Shown: positions 1 through 7,532 of the stretch, piece by piece | Layout of the letters: each line of letters starts with the position of its first letter | How positions within the stretch are numbered: position 1 is the first letter of the stretch | Notes under the pieces: model-generated | Database searches by the model: none | What the model was told of the DNA's origin: nothing | Seen by the model: the letters and a program-made list of their open reading frames with translations, nothing else | Assembly: GCF_025699485.1 (NCBI RefSeq) | Contig: NZ_JANUXN010000024.1 | Coordinates: 1 to 54,912 of the forward strand | Direction: 5' to 3' | DNA length: 54,912 nt | From: Thauera carbonicopians | Lineage (GTDB): Bacteria > Pseudomonadota > Gammaproteobacteria > Burkholderiales > Rhodocyclaceae | Made by a program: the position numbers and the translations under genes

Positions 1-308
1 CAACGCCATGGTCCGCACAGGCAAACATTGGGACAAATCGCTTCACGATGCTTGACTTCTAAGACGGTTACTCAGTCCCATCGCGGCTGAAGCGCCTACA
101 GGGGCGCTCACGATGCGCTCCAGCAAGCGTGCGGCACTATACGCTTGAGGCGGCCCGGCGCGTGCTGGAATGCTCGGGGCTTCGGCCGGCGGTCGTCCGG
201 CGTGACGGAAGCCGCATGAAGGACCGAATCGTATTGCTCGCCTTCCGCCCCGACGCCTCAACGCCCCGGCGACCCGAAGACCCGGCGCGCCTCAGGCGCT
301 GGCCGGCC
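1..308. other. Gene-free left edge of the window
   Basis: No convincing coding sequence is visible here. Short open frames exist on both strands, but their composition is arginine- and alanine-rich GC noise and no ribosome binding site or family motif supports them. The only recognisable element is a half palindrome (positions 81-99) matching the REP-like repeats found to the right of the sortase locus. The region lies downstream of the minus-strand sortase gene. Confidence 0.6.
81..99. repeat. REP-like half palindrome
   Basis: The sequence TCGCGGCTGAAGCGCCTAC has the same core (CGCGGCT.AAGC..GCCTAC) as the palindromic units at 5687-5753. It is a single half-unit without its partner arm. It lies downstream of the sortase gene, so similar repeats flank the whole sortase locus. 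Confidence 0.5.
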
Positions 309-998
309 TCAGATCCGCGCCTGCGCGGTGACCACATAGCGCAGCGGACCGCCCGCGCGCAGCGCGTCGAACGGCCAGCAGGTCACCAGGGTGAGCTGGC
401 GGCCGCTGTCCGGCTGGGCGAGCGGGCGGGTGTCGCGGTGGTCGAGCACCTCGCGGTGGGTGACGAAGTAGCGCAGCACCTCGCCATGGGCGGTTTCCAG
501 TTCCAGTTCGCTGCCGTCCTCCAGCCATTGCAGGAAGGCGAAATGGGTGTCGCGGTGCGCGCCCAGCACGCTGTTGCCCGGTTCGCCCGGCTGCGCGGTG
601 CCGTACAGGTGGCCCGGGCCGAAGGCCAGCGTGGCGCCGTCGGCGCCGGCCAGCACGTACACCTCCACGCCTTGCGCGGGGGCACTCAGGCGCGCCACCG
701 GCCAGGTGTCCGCCCATGGCCAGGGGCGCGCGGGCGCGCCGCCGGCGCGGGTCTGGGCCCAGGCCTGGGTGATCAGGTGCTGGGCCAGCCAGGCCTTGGC
801 GTGGATGTAGCCGGCCTGGCCAAATTGCCACAGCGCGGCGGCCAGCGCGAGCACCAGCGCGGCGCGCAGCAGGTGCGTGCGGCGCCGTTCGGCGTCGCAC
901 CTGCGCGTGTCGCCAAGGCAGTCGGGGGCGGGCCAGGCGCATTCCACGCCGAGGAAATCGCAGCCGTTGCAGTGGTGGCAGTTTGTCGTGGCTTTCAT
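309..998 (-). CDS. Class GN sortase (proteobacterial dedicated sortase)
   Basis: Membrane-anchored cysteine transpeptidase that should process the LPTG-type C-terminal signal of the adjacent VIT/VWA protein on the outer face of the inner membrane. Of 229 residues, one transmembrane segment lies at about 43-60, followed by the sortase domain. The expected catalytic triad is present: His148 in GAHRDTHF, Cys207 in LVTCWPF and Arg220 in GGPLRY. The start is supported by a GGAG site 8 bases upstream. The N-terminal 40 residues before the membrane segment are unusual. They hold six cysteines (7, 10, 13, 20, 27, 34) plus His8 and His9, and no later in-frame Met could replace the start. It follows the substrate gene by 31 bases, so the two are probably co-transcribed. 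Family assignment is strong; the role of the Cys-rich tail is unknown. Confidence 0.93.
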   Translation of the reverse strand: MKATTNCHHCNGCDFLGVECAWPAPDCLGDTRRCDAERRRTHLLRAALVLALAAALWQFGQAGYIHAKAWLAQHLITQAWAQTRAGGAPARPWPWADTWPVARLSAPAQGVEVYVLAGADGATLAFGPGHLYGTAQPGEPGNSVLGAHRDTHFAFLQWLEDGSELELETAHGEVLRYFVTHREVLDHRDTRPLAQPDSGRQLTLVTCWPFDALRAGGPLRYVVTAQARI

Positions 999-1029
999 GG
1001 CGGTTCTCCGTGGGTTCAGGGCGCGGGAT

Positions 1030-3102
1030 TCAGGCGAAGGCGTTGCGGCGGCGGGTGAGGGCGAACAGCAGGGCGCCCAGGGCGAGGGTCAGCGTGCCGC
1101 CCAGCAGGTGCATGCGCGCGTCGGTGGCGCCGGTGGGCAGTTGGCCGAAGACCTTTTCGTACTGCCAGCCGGCAGGCAGGTTGAGGGGCAACTGACCGCC
1201 TTGCAGCGGCGCGTCGGCCGGGCGCACCGGGGTCTTGTCCACCGCCACCAGGCTGGTGTAGCGGCTGACGAGGCGGTGGGCGAGGGCGAGTTCGACGATC
1301 TGCGGGCGCACCTCGTCTTCCGGCGTGCCGCTGCGCAGCAGGTCGAGCAGGGCGTCGATCTTGTGGCGCGCCCACAGGGCGCCCAGCCCGCTGCCGGGGG
1401 CGGCCCGGCCGAGATCGACCTCGGTGCTCCAGGCGGCCTGCGGGCCGCGTCCGCCGACCTTCAGCGTGCCGCTGGCCTGGCGCAGGGCGACGGCCACCAC
1501 CAGCGGTTCGCCGGCGTACAGGTCGGGCACCTTGCGCGGCCAGTAGTCGGCCTGGGCGCCGTCCGGCCAGGCCAGTTCGATGTCCTTCAGCATGGGCGCT
1601 TCGAGGCGTTCGAACAGCGCGCTCATGCGTTCCTGCACTTCGTCCAGGCGGCCGATGTAGGTGAAGCTGCCGCGCCCGGCGGCCGCTGCCTTGCGCATGA
1701 AGTGGCCGTTGGGCGCGGAGCCGATGCCCACCGGAAACAGGCGGGCGTCGCCCAGGCGCTGTTCGATCAGGCGGAACAGGGTTTCCTCGTTGCCCACCGC
1801 GCCGTCGGTCAGGAAGATCACCTGGCGCACGCGTTCCGGGTCGGCCGCGCCGCCCAGCGCGGCGGCCAGCGCGGGGGCCATCTCGGTGCCGCCGGTGGCC
1901 TCCAGCTTGCGCACCCAGCGCGCGGCGTGCTCCACGTTGTCCGCGCTGGCCGGGCGGGCGGCATCGAACAGCGCGCGGGTGGCCGAGTTGAATTCGATGA
2001 CGTTGAAGCGGTCTTCCGGGCGCAGGCGGCGCAGGGCGAGCGCGAGGGCTGACTGGGCCTGCACGATGGAGGCACCGGCCATCGAGCCCGAGGTATCGAT
2101 GACGAACACCACCTCGCGCGCCAGCGGGCGGCCGTCGCTGGGCAGGCGCGGGGGCATCAGCATCAGCAGGGCGTGGTCCACATCCTGCCCGCGCTCGGCG
2201 AACAGCGCGACGCGCGGCGCCTGGCCGGCGGCCAGCGTCCATTCGAGGACGAAATCACGCTCGGCCGGGGCCGCGCCGTCGGCGAATTCGACGATGCGGC
2301 GGTTGGCGTGCGCGGCATCCACGCGCAGCGCATGGGAAGGGCTGCGCAGCGCGGACAGCGGCATGCCGGCATCCAGTTCCACGCGCATGCGCACCGGGTT
2401 GATCGCCGGGCCTGCCGCCGGGTGGCGCACCGGGGCGGTGATGCGCTGGGCGTCGGCGATTTCCTCGGCGGTGGTGGGCAGCGGGAGGTATCGCGGCGCG
2501 GCGACCATCGGGAAGCGCAGGCCGTAGTGGCCGCCGTCCTCATTCATGCGCCATTCCAGCGTCTGCTGGTATTCGATTTCTACCGAGATGCGCGCCCCTG
2601 GGGCGATGTTGGCGACGCGGGTGGTGAACAGGTTGGGGCGCTGCTGTTCGACCAGCGCCGTGCGCCGGCCGCTGGCGCGGGCCTGCTCGAATTCGGCGCG
2701 CGCAGCGGCGCGCTCGCGGATTTCACCCTCGACGACGTGTTCGCCGATCACCATGCGCAGGCGATCGACCGCGGCGTTCTCGGGCAGCGGGAAGAGGTAT
2801 TCGCCTTCCTGCCAGCCATCGCTGGCATTGTGGAAGGTCTGCACCACGCGGGTGCGCGCCAGCGGGCCGTTCACACGGATGGCGACCTCGGTGTCCAGCG
2901 CCGGCAGCGCCACGCCGTTGCCGTCCGGCAGGCGGATGATCAGCGTGCCTTCGCCGGCGTAGGACGGCGCGGCGAACAGCAGGGTCAGCACGGCGAGCGC
3001 GAAGGCGACCAGCAGGCCGCCGAGGAAGATGCGCGCCGCCAGCGCGGCGATTTCCAGCAGATCGTGCCAGCGGCGGGCGGAACCGGGCAGGTGGGTGTTC
3101 AT
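1030..3102 (-). CDS. Sortase-target VIT and von Willebrand factor A domain protein
   Basis: Dedicated substrate of the neighbouring sortase, a surface or periplasmic protein of about 690 residues. A hydrophobic signal/anchor segment lies near residues 20-50 and ends in a plausible AxA-like cleavage region before GEGTL. A VIT (inter-alpha-trypsin) domain follows, then a VWA domain with the metal-site motif DTSGSMAG. The C-terminus has LPTGAT, a hydrophobic stretch and the tail LTRRRNAFA, a classical sortase sorting signal. Start ATG is chosen at 3102 because AGGGAG lies about 9 bases upstream; an upstream in-frame codon at 3129 lacks such a site. Family knowledge: VIT/VWA proteins paired one-to-one with class GN sortases occur in many Gram-negative bacteria, and their molecular function is not established. 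Confidence 0.92.
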   Translation of the reverse strand: MNTHLPGSARRWHDLLEIAALAARIFLGGLLVAFALAVLTLLFAAPSYAGEGTLIIRLPDGNGVALPALDTEVAIRVNGPLARTRVVQTFHNASDGWQEGEYLFPLPENAAVDRLRMVIGEHVVEGEIRERAAARAEFEQARASGRRTALVEQQRPNLFTTRVANIAPGARISVEIEYQQTLEWRMNEDGGHYGLRFPMVAAPRYLPLPTTAEEIADAQRITAPVRHPAAGPAINPVRMRVELDAGMPLSALRSPSHALRVDAAHANRRIVEFADGAAPAERDFVLEWTLAAGQAPRVALFAERGQDVDHALLMLMPPRLPSDGRPLAREVVFVIDTSGSMAGASIVQAQSALALALRRLRPEDRFNVIEFNSATRALFDAARPASADNVEHAARWVRKLEATGGTEMAPALAAALGGAADPERVRQVIFLTDGAVGNEETLFRLIEQRLGDARLFPVGIGSAPNGHFMRKAAAAGRGSFTYIGRLDEVQERMSALFERLEAPMLKDIELAWPDGAQADYWPRKVPDLYAGEPLVVAVALRQASGTLKVGGRGPQAAWSTEVDLGRAAPGSGLGALWARHKIDALLDLLRSGTPEDEVRPQIVELALAHRLVSRYTSLVAVDKTPVRPADAPLQGGQLPLNLPAGWQYEKVFGQLPTGATDARMHLLGGTLTLALGALLFALTRRRNAFA

Positions 3103-3305
3103 GGTGTTTTTCTCCCTGGATGCGGCCAACGGTTTGTCAGTGGGTGCATTTCAACGGGGGAAAAGGTCGACGGCATGGGGAGAAAAGGGCGCCACGCGGG
3201 CGAAATGTGGCAAGAAAATGGCTCTTGCGGATCGCGGGCGGCAGGTCGTGGGCGGACGCGGCGGCGGTGCTATAGTCGGCGCCGGATTCAAGCGCAGGAA
3301 TGCCC
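3103..3305. promoter_or_regulatory. Divergent promoter region between sortase substrate and pdsR
   Basis: This gap separates the minus-strand substrate/sortase genes from the plus-strand regulator genes, so it must carry both promoters. On the plus strand TATAGT at 3271-3276 is a possible -10 element about 30 bases before pdsR; no good -35 is seen. The divergent arrangement suggests PdsR acts here, but no clear direct repeat was recognised. Confidence 0.35.
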
Positions 3306-3998
3306 ATGGGACGCCGCATCGCCATCGTCGAGGACGAAGCCGCCATCCGCGACAACTATGCCGAGGCCCTGGCCCGCCAGGGCTACGAGGTCAGTGCGCA
3401 CGCCGACCGCCCCGGCGCGCTGGCCGCGTGCCGCGCGCGCCTGCCCGATCTGGCGGTGATCGACATCGGCCTGGGCGACGAGCCGGAAGGCGGCTTCACG
3501 CTGTGCGTGGAATTGCGCGCGCTGTCCAGGCGTCTGCCGATTATCTTCCTGACCGCGCGCGACAGCGATTTCGACGTGGTTTCCGGCCTGCGCCTGGGCG
3601 CGGACGACTATCTGACCAAGGACGTTTCCATGCCGCACCTGCTGGCGCGCATCGCCGCGCTGTTCCGCCGCGTCGAGGCGCTGGCCGAACCGGGCGCGCG
3701 CGAGGACGTGCTGGAGCGCGGCGCGCTGCGCCTGGACACGCTGCGCCTGGCGGCAAGCTGGCAGGGCCGGGCAGTGGACCTGACGCTCACCGAGTTCTGG
3801 ATGGTGTATACGCTGGCGCAGCTGCCCGGCCACGTGAAGAGCCGCGAGCAGTTGACGCGCGACGCGCGCCTGGTCGATGACGGCACCATCACCTCCCACG
3901 TCAAGCGCATCCGCCGCAAGTTCGCCGTGGTGGATGCGCGGTTCGACGCCATCGAAAGCGTCTACGGCATGGGCTACCGCTGGAAGAGCGCCGGATGA
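3306..3998 (+). CDS. pdsR: PdsR-type response regulator of the dedicated sortase system
   Basis: OmpR-family DNA-binding response regulator of about 230 residues. The receiver domain begins with IAIVEDE (acidic pocket) and has the phospho-acceptor Asp in VIDIGLGD, the Thr in FLTARDSD and the Lys in LTKDVS. The winged-helix C-terminal domain contains LTLTEFWMVYTL and the recognition region TITSHVKRIRRKF, ending in SVYGMGYRWK. Start ATG at 3306 has AGGA six bases upstream; an in-frame ATG at 3300 directly abuts that AGGA and is less likely. The stop overlaps the kinase start in an ATGA, so the two are translationally coupled. Divergence from the sortase/substrate pair suggests it controls them, which is inferred from context. 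Confidence 0.9.
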   Translation: MGRRIAIVEDEAAIRDNYAEALARQGYEVSAHADRPGALAACRARLPDLAVIDIGLGDEPEGGFTLCVELRALSRRLPIIFLTARDSDFDVVSGLRLGADDYLTKDVSMPHLLARIAALFRRVEALAEPGAREDVLERGALRLDTLRLAASWQGRAVDLTLTEFWMVYTLAQLPGHVKSREQLTRDARLVDDGTITSHVKRIRRKFAVVDARFDAIESVYGMGYRWKSAG

Positions 3999-5596
3999 AC
4001 ACGCCGCGCGTGAGCCTGCGGCTCAAGCTGGCGCTGCTCGCGCTGCCGCTGCTGGCCTTGCCCTGGGTGGGCTACCGCTATCTGGTCGAGCTGGAGGCCT
4101 TCCTGGTGGACAGCCAGCAGCAGGCCGTGCTGGCGACTGCCCGCGCGGTGGCCACCGCCCTGCACGAACGCCCGCAACTGCTCGGCGTGCCGCAATGGAC
4201 GCGCTCCTCGCGCGTCACCGTGGATCAATCCCTGCTGCCCGGCGAGGAGGTCGTCGAGGCCCTGCGCGCGCCGGTCGCCACGCTGGCCGAGGAGCCGCGC
4301 CGCATGGACGAGGTGGTCGCCATCCTGCGCGGCGTGCAGCGCAGCACCGCGCGCATCAGCCTGGTGAGCCGCGACCTGCGCGTGCTGGCGGTCACCGGCA
4401 GCCTGCCGGCGGCGGAAGACGGGGGCGCAGGGCTGCCGGCGTGGCGCAGGCTGGCCGCGCGCATCCTGCCGCCGCCCGGCGAGACCATCGGCGCGGACTG
4501 GAGCCCGCTGCGCGCGCGCGAGGTGCATGATGCGCTGATGGGCATCGCCGGCGCACAGACGCGCGCCACCTACGACGGCGGCGCGCTGCTGGTGAGTGCC
4601 GCGCACCCGATCTGGGAGCGCAACCGGGTGATCGGCGCGGTGGTGGTCGAAGAGGATTCGCGCTCCATCGTCTCGCTGCGCCAGCGCGCGCTGGAAAGCC
4701 TGCTGCTGATCACCCTGGCCGGGCTGTGCCTGGTGGCGCTGCCGGTGCTGTGGTTCGCCACCCGGCTGTCCTCGCGCATCCGCCGCCTGCGCGACGAGGC
4801 GGAAAGCGCCATCGACGGCCAGGGGCGCATCGCCGCGCCGCTGACGGCCTCGAACGCGGGCGACGAGGTGGGCGATCTGTCGCGCAGCTTCTCGGCGCTG
4901 CTCGGACGCCTGGCCGGCCATCACACCTATCTGGAAAACATGGCGAGCCGGCTGTCGCATGAGCTGCGCACGCCCATCGCCGTGGTGCGTTCCTCGTTGG
5001 AGAACCTGCACGCCGAAGAATTGCCGGCATCCGCGCGCACCTACATGACGCGCGCCGAGGAAGGGCTGAACCGGCTGTCGCGCATGCTCTCGCGCATGAG
5101 CGAGGCCACGCGCATGGAGCAGGCCCTGGCCAGCACCGAGAGCGAGCGCTTCGATCTGCGTGCGGTGGTCGGCGAATGCGTGCGCGGCTATCGCGTGGCG
5201 CACCCCACGCGCGCCTTCGAGGACGATCTGCCGCCGTATCCGGTGTGGGTGCGCGGCGCCCCCGACCTGGCCGCGCAGATGCTCGACAAGCTGGTGGACA
5301 ACGCCGCCGACTTCGCCCTGCCGGATACTCCAATCCGCATCGTGCTGCAGTTCCAGACCACCACCGCCACGCTGGCGGTGATCAACCAGGGGCCGCTGCT
5401 GCCGGCGGCGCTGGCGGGGCGGATGTTCGAGGCCATGGTGTCGGTGCGCAAGGCCGAAGGCGGTGGCGAGCCGCACCTGGGGCTGGGGCTGTACGTGGCG
5501 CGCATGATCGCGGCCTTCCACGGCGGCAGCCTGTCGGCCAGCAATCTGCCGGACGGCAGCGGGGTATGCGTGGGGGCGCTGCTGCGGCTGGCCTGA
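3995..5596 (+). CDS. pdsS: PdsS-type sensor histidine kinase of the dedicated sortase system
   Basis: Inner-membrane sensor kinase of 533 residues. The first membrane segment is at about 12-33, followed by a periplasmic sensing region of roughly 190 residues, a second membrane segment at about 228-252 and a HAMP-like linker. A HisKA domain carries the phospho-acceptor His322 in LSHELRTP. The HATPase domain has an N box with DKLVDNA and a G box GLGLYV. It is coupled to pdsR by an ATGA overlap. The periplasmic domain has no motif I recognise, so the signal is unknown. In related loci an OmpA-like gene (pdsO) is often nearby; none is seen in this window. Confidence 0.9.
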   Translation: MNTPRVSLRLKLALLALPLLALPWVGYRYLVELEAFLVDSQQQAVLATARAVATALHERPQLLGVPQWTRSSRVTVDQSLLPGEEVVEALRAPVATLAEEPRRMDEVVAILRGVQRSTARISLVSRDLRVLAVTGSLPAAEDGGAGLPAWRRLAARILPPPGETIGADWSPLRAREVHDALMGIAGAQTRATYDGGALLVSAAHPIWERNRVIGAVVVEEDSRSIVSLRQRALESLLLITLAGLCLVALPVLWFATRLSSRIRRLRDEAESAIDGQGRIAAPLTASNAGDEVGDLSRSFSALLGRLAGHHTYLENMASRLSHELRTPIAVVRSSLENLHAEELPASARTYMTRAEEGLNRLSRMLSRMSEATRMEQALASTESERFDLRAVVGECVRGYRVAHPTRAFEDDLPPYPVWVRGAPDLAAQMLDKLVDNAADFALPDTPIRIVLQFQTTTATLAVINQGPLLPAALAGRMFEAMVSVRKAEGGGEPHLGLGLYVARMIAAFHGGSLSASNLPDGSGVCVGALLRLA

Positions 5597-5597
5597 G

Positions 5598-5626
5598 TCC
5601 TTCCGCGTTCGCGGAGGGCTGTATTT
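5598..5626 (+). terminator. Rho-independent terminator of pdsRS
   Basis: CCTTCCGC (5598-5605), a four-base loop and GCGGAGGG (5610-5617) form an 8-bp stem with one G-U pair, followed by CTGTATTTT. It begins directly after the pdsS stop codon. Confidence 0.75.
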
Positions 5627-5633
5627 TCCCATG

Positions 5634-5816
5634 AGCCGCATCGCGGCTAAGGCCAATACGGTTCAGTGAGTGCGCTCCCGGTCATTGTAGGAGCGGCTTC
5701 AGCCGCGAAAGATGTGGCGTATTTCAGGCATTCGCGGCTAAAGCCGCGCCTACGGAAACAAGCCGCCACGCTTATCTGAACCGTACTGCGGCTAAGGCTG
5801 TGCCTACGGGGCGTCG
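5634..5816. repeat. REP/BIME-like palindromic repeat cluster
   Basis: The core is an inverted pair at 5687-5753, with GTAGGAGCGGCTTCAGCCGC facing GCGGCTAAAGCCGCGCCTAC. Partial copies of the same unit lie at about 5634-5655 and 5787-5811. An outer inverted repeat, TACGGTTCAG (5657-5666) and CTGAACCGTA (5776-5785), encloses the pair. The unit resembles the GTAGGAGCGGCTTCAGCCGCGA-type REP family common in Gammaproteobacteria and some Betaproteobacteria. The 362-base gap 5597-5958 contains this cluster, the pdsRS terminator and the psd promoter. Confidence 0.75.
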
Positions 5817-5918
5817 GGTGCTTCTATGAGCGAAGCCGCTCATGTTTCCGGTAATGGGCGAGCGGAGCGCGCTCCTCTCTGTTTTTCGTTGCGGCAAAGA
5901 GGGTAAACACCATGGCGG

Positions 5919-5924
5919 TATAAT
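5919..5924 (+). promoter_or_regulatory. Probable -10 element of psd
   Basis: TATAAT lies 34 bases before the psd GTG start in an otherwise GC-rich region. No well-spaced -35 hexamer is evident. Confidence 0.4.
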
Positions 5925-5958
5925 CGCGGTTCGATGACCTGACCCTTGGAATCCTGCT

Positions 5959-6813
5959 GTGTCCGAACGCTTCTCCGTTGCCCTCCAGTACGTCCTGCCC
6001 AAGCGGGCCCTGACCCAGCTTGCCGGCAGGCTCGCCGGCCTGAAGGGTGGCAAGGCGACGACGGCGGTGATCCGCTGGTTCATCGAGCGCTACGGCGTGA
6101 ACATGGACGAAGCGGCGAACCCGGACCCGGCGAGCTACGCGAGCTTCAACGAGTTCTTCACCCGTCCGCTGCGCGAAGGCGCGAGGCCGTTCGCCGAAGC
6201 CGACTACCTGTGCCCGGTCGATGGTGCGATCAGCCAGTTCGGCCCGATCGAGCGCGACCAGATCTTCCAGGCCAAGGGCCATTTCTACACCACCACCACC
6301 CTGGTCGGCGGCGACCGCAGCCTAGCGGCGCATTTCGAGGACGGCGAGTTCGCCACGATCTACCTCAGCCCGCGCGACTACCACCGCATCCACATGCCTT
6401 GCGACGGCCGGCTGCTGCAGATGATCTACGTGCCGGGCGACCTGTTCTCGGTCAACCCGGCCACCGCGCGCGGCGTGCCCGGCCTGTTCGCGCGCAACGA
6501 GCGCGTGGTGTGCGTGTTCGAAGGCGAGGCCGGCCCCTTCGTGATGGTGCTGGTCGGCGCCACCATCGTCGGCAGCATGGCGACCGTCTGGCACGGCGTG
6601 GTCAATCCGCCGCGCCGGCCCGACATCGAGAAGCACGCTTATGCGCCGGGCGAAGTCGAACTGCGCAAGGGCGACGAGATGGGCCGTTTCCTGCTCGGCT
6701 CGACGGTGGTGATGCTGTTCCCGAAAGGCACGATGCGCTTCGACTCCGCCTGGGCGGCGGCGCGCCCGGTGCGCCTGGGCGAAGCGATGGGGCAGCGCCC
6801 GCCGGCTGCCTGA
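5959..6813 (+). CDS. psd: Phosphatidylserine decarboxylase proenzyme
   Basis: Converts phosphatidylserine to phosphatidylethanolamine at the inner membrane. The 284-residue protein matches the E. coli-type family in length. It shows VDGAISQFG, the histidine-containing DYHRIHMPCDG segment and the self-cleavage motif LGST in RFLLGSTVVML near residue 250, where the serine becomes the pyruvoyl group of the alpha chain. The start is GTG (GTG TCC GAA CGC). The gene stands alone between the REP cluster and a CBS-domain gene. The assignment is secure from motifs and length. Confidence 0.95.
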   Translation: MSERFSVALQYVLPKRALTQLAGRLAGLKGGKATTAVIRWFIERYGVNMDEAANPDPASYASFNEFFTRPLREGARPFAEADYLCPVDGAISQFGPIERDQIFQAKGHFYTTTTLVGGDRSLAAHFEDGEFATIYLSPRDYHRIHMPCDGRLLQMIYVPGDLFSVNPATARGVPGLFARNERVVCVFEGEAGPFVMVLVGATIVGSMATVWHGVVNPPRRPDIEKHAYAPGEVELRKGDEMGRFLLGSTVVMLFPKGTMRFDSAWAAARPVRLGEAMGQRPPAA

Positions 6814-7054
6814 GCCATGCCCCATCCAGGGGCGGTGGATGGCGAGCACGCACCATGGGAGGGCGCCTGAAATGCTGTTGTGCTGCATTGCAGCATGATG
6901 GCATTGTCGTCAAACCGTAAGAAAATTGCGCTACAACAAGGGCTTGGACGTAGAAACGATAGCCGAAAAATTTCGTTTGCAGCGCGCGTCCAAGCTGGCA
7001 CGATTGACGCTAGGCAATCATGCCTTTCCATAAAATGCATCAAGGAGACAGATC

Positions 7055-7489
7055 ATGCCAAGCCGTCCCATCCATCAGGTACTTTCCGATCGTCCCTTCC
7101 TGTGCGTGTGCGCCGACACGCCCGTGCGCAGCGTGACGCGCATGATGCAGGAGCAGCACAGCAGCGCCGCGCTGGTGGTCGAGCATGGCGTGCTCACCGG
7201 CATCTTCACCGAACGTGACGCCACTTTCCGCGTGCTGGCCGCCGGCCTCGACGCCGATGCCACACCGGTCGGCGAAGTCATGACCCACAATCCGCTGACG
7301 CTGACCGAGGACAAGCCTTTCGGCCATGCGCTTCACCTGATGTACGAGAATGGCGTGCGCCACGTGCCGGTGATCGACGCCGTCAAATGCCCGCTGGGCC
7401 TCGTCACCGCGCGCGATGCGCTGGAACTCGACGCGCTCGATTTCGGCACCGAGCTGGTGCGGCGCGAAGAGATCACCGTCATCCTCTGA
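7055..7489 (+). CDS. Two-CBS-domain protein
   Basis: Small cytoplasmic protein of 144 residues made of a Bateman module (two CBS domains, roughly 8-65 and 75-135). Recognisable pieces are the opening CVCADTPVRSVTRMM and the repeat-ending GIFTERD and GLVTARDAL. CBS pairs usually bind adenosine nucleotides and regulate a partner, and no partner domain is fused here. AAGGAG lies 8 bases before the ATG. It converges on an HPP-CBS membrane gene that ends 25 bases away. The regulated target cannot be told from sequence. Confidence 0.85.
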   Translation: MPSRPIHQVLSDRPFLCVCADTPVRSVTRMMQEQHSSAALVVEHGVLTGIFTERDATFRVLAAGLDADATPVGEVMTHNPLTLTEDKPFGHALHLMYENGVRHVPVIDAVKCPLGLVTARDALELDALDFGTELVRREEITVIL

Positions 7490-7501
7490 GCCGCAACCGC
7501 T

Positions 7502-7532
7502 GGCCCTGGCCCGCTAGCGGCTGGCCAGGGCC
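7502..7532. terminator. Bidirectional hairpin between convergent CBS genes
   Basis: GGCCCTGGCC (7502-7511) pairs with GGCCAGGGCC (7523-7532), with a smaller CCGCTAGCGG palindrome in the loop. It follows the plus-strand CBS gene and overlaps the last codons of the minus-strand gene. No U-tract is present, so its efficiency as a terminator is uncertain. Confidence 0.45.

Noticed and set aside
43-261. Small minus-strand open frame at the left edge
   Set aside because: It has no ribosome site and no motif, it overlaps a REP-like half-unit, and its composition is typical of GC-driven open frames.
7004-7036. TTGACG...TAAAAT promoter for the small CBS gene
   Set aside because: The spacing is about 21 bases, too long for a normal sigma-70 promoter, so it was not listed as a feature.
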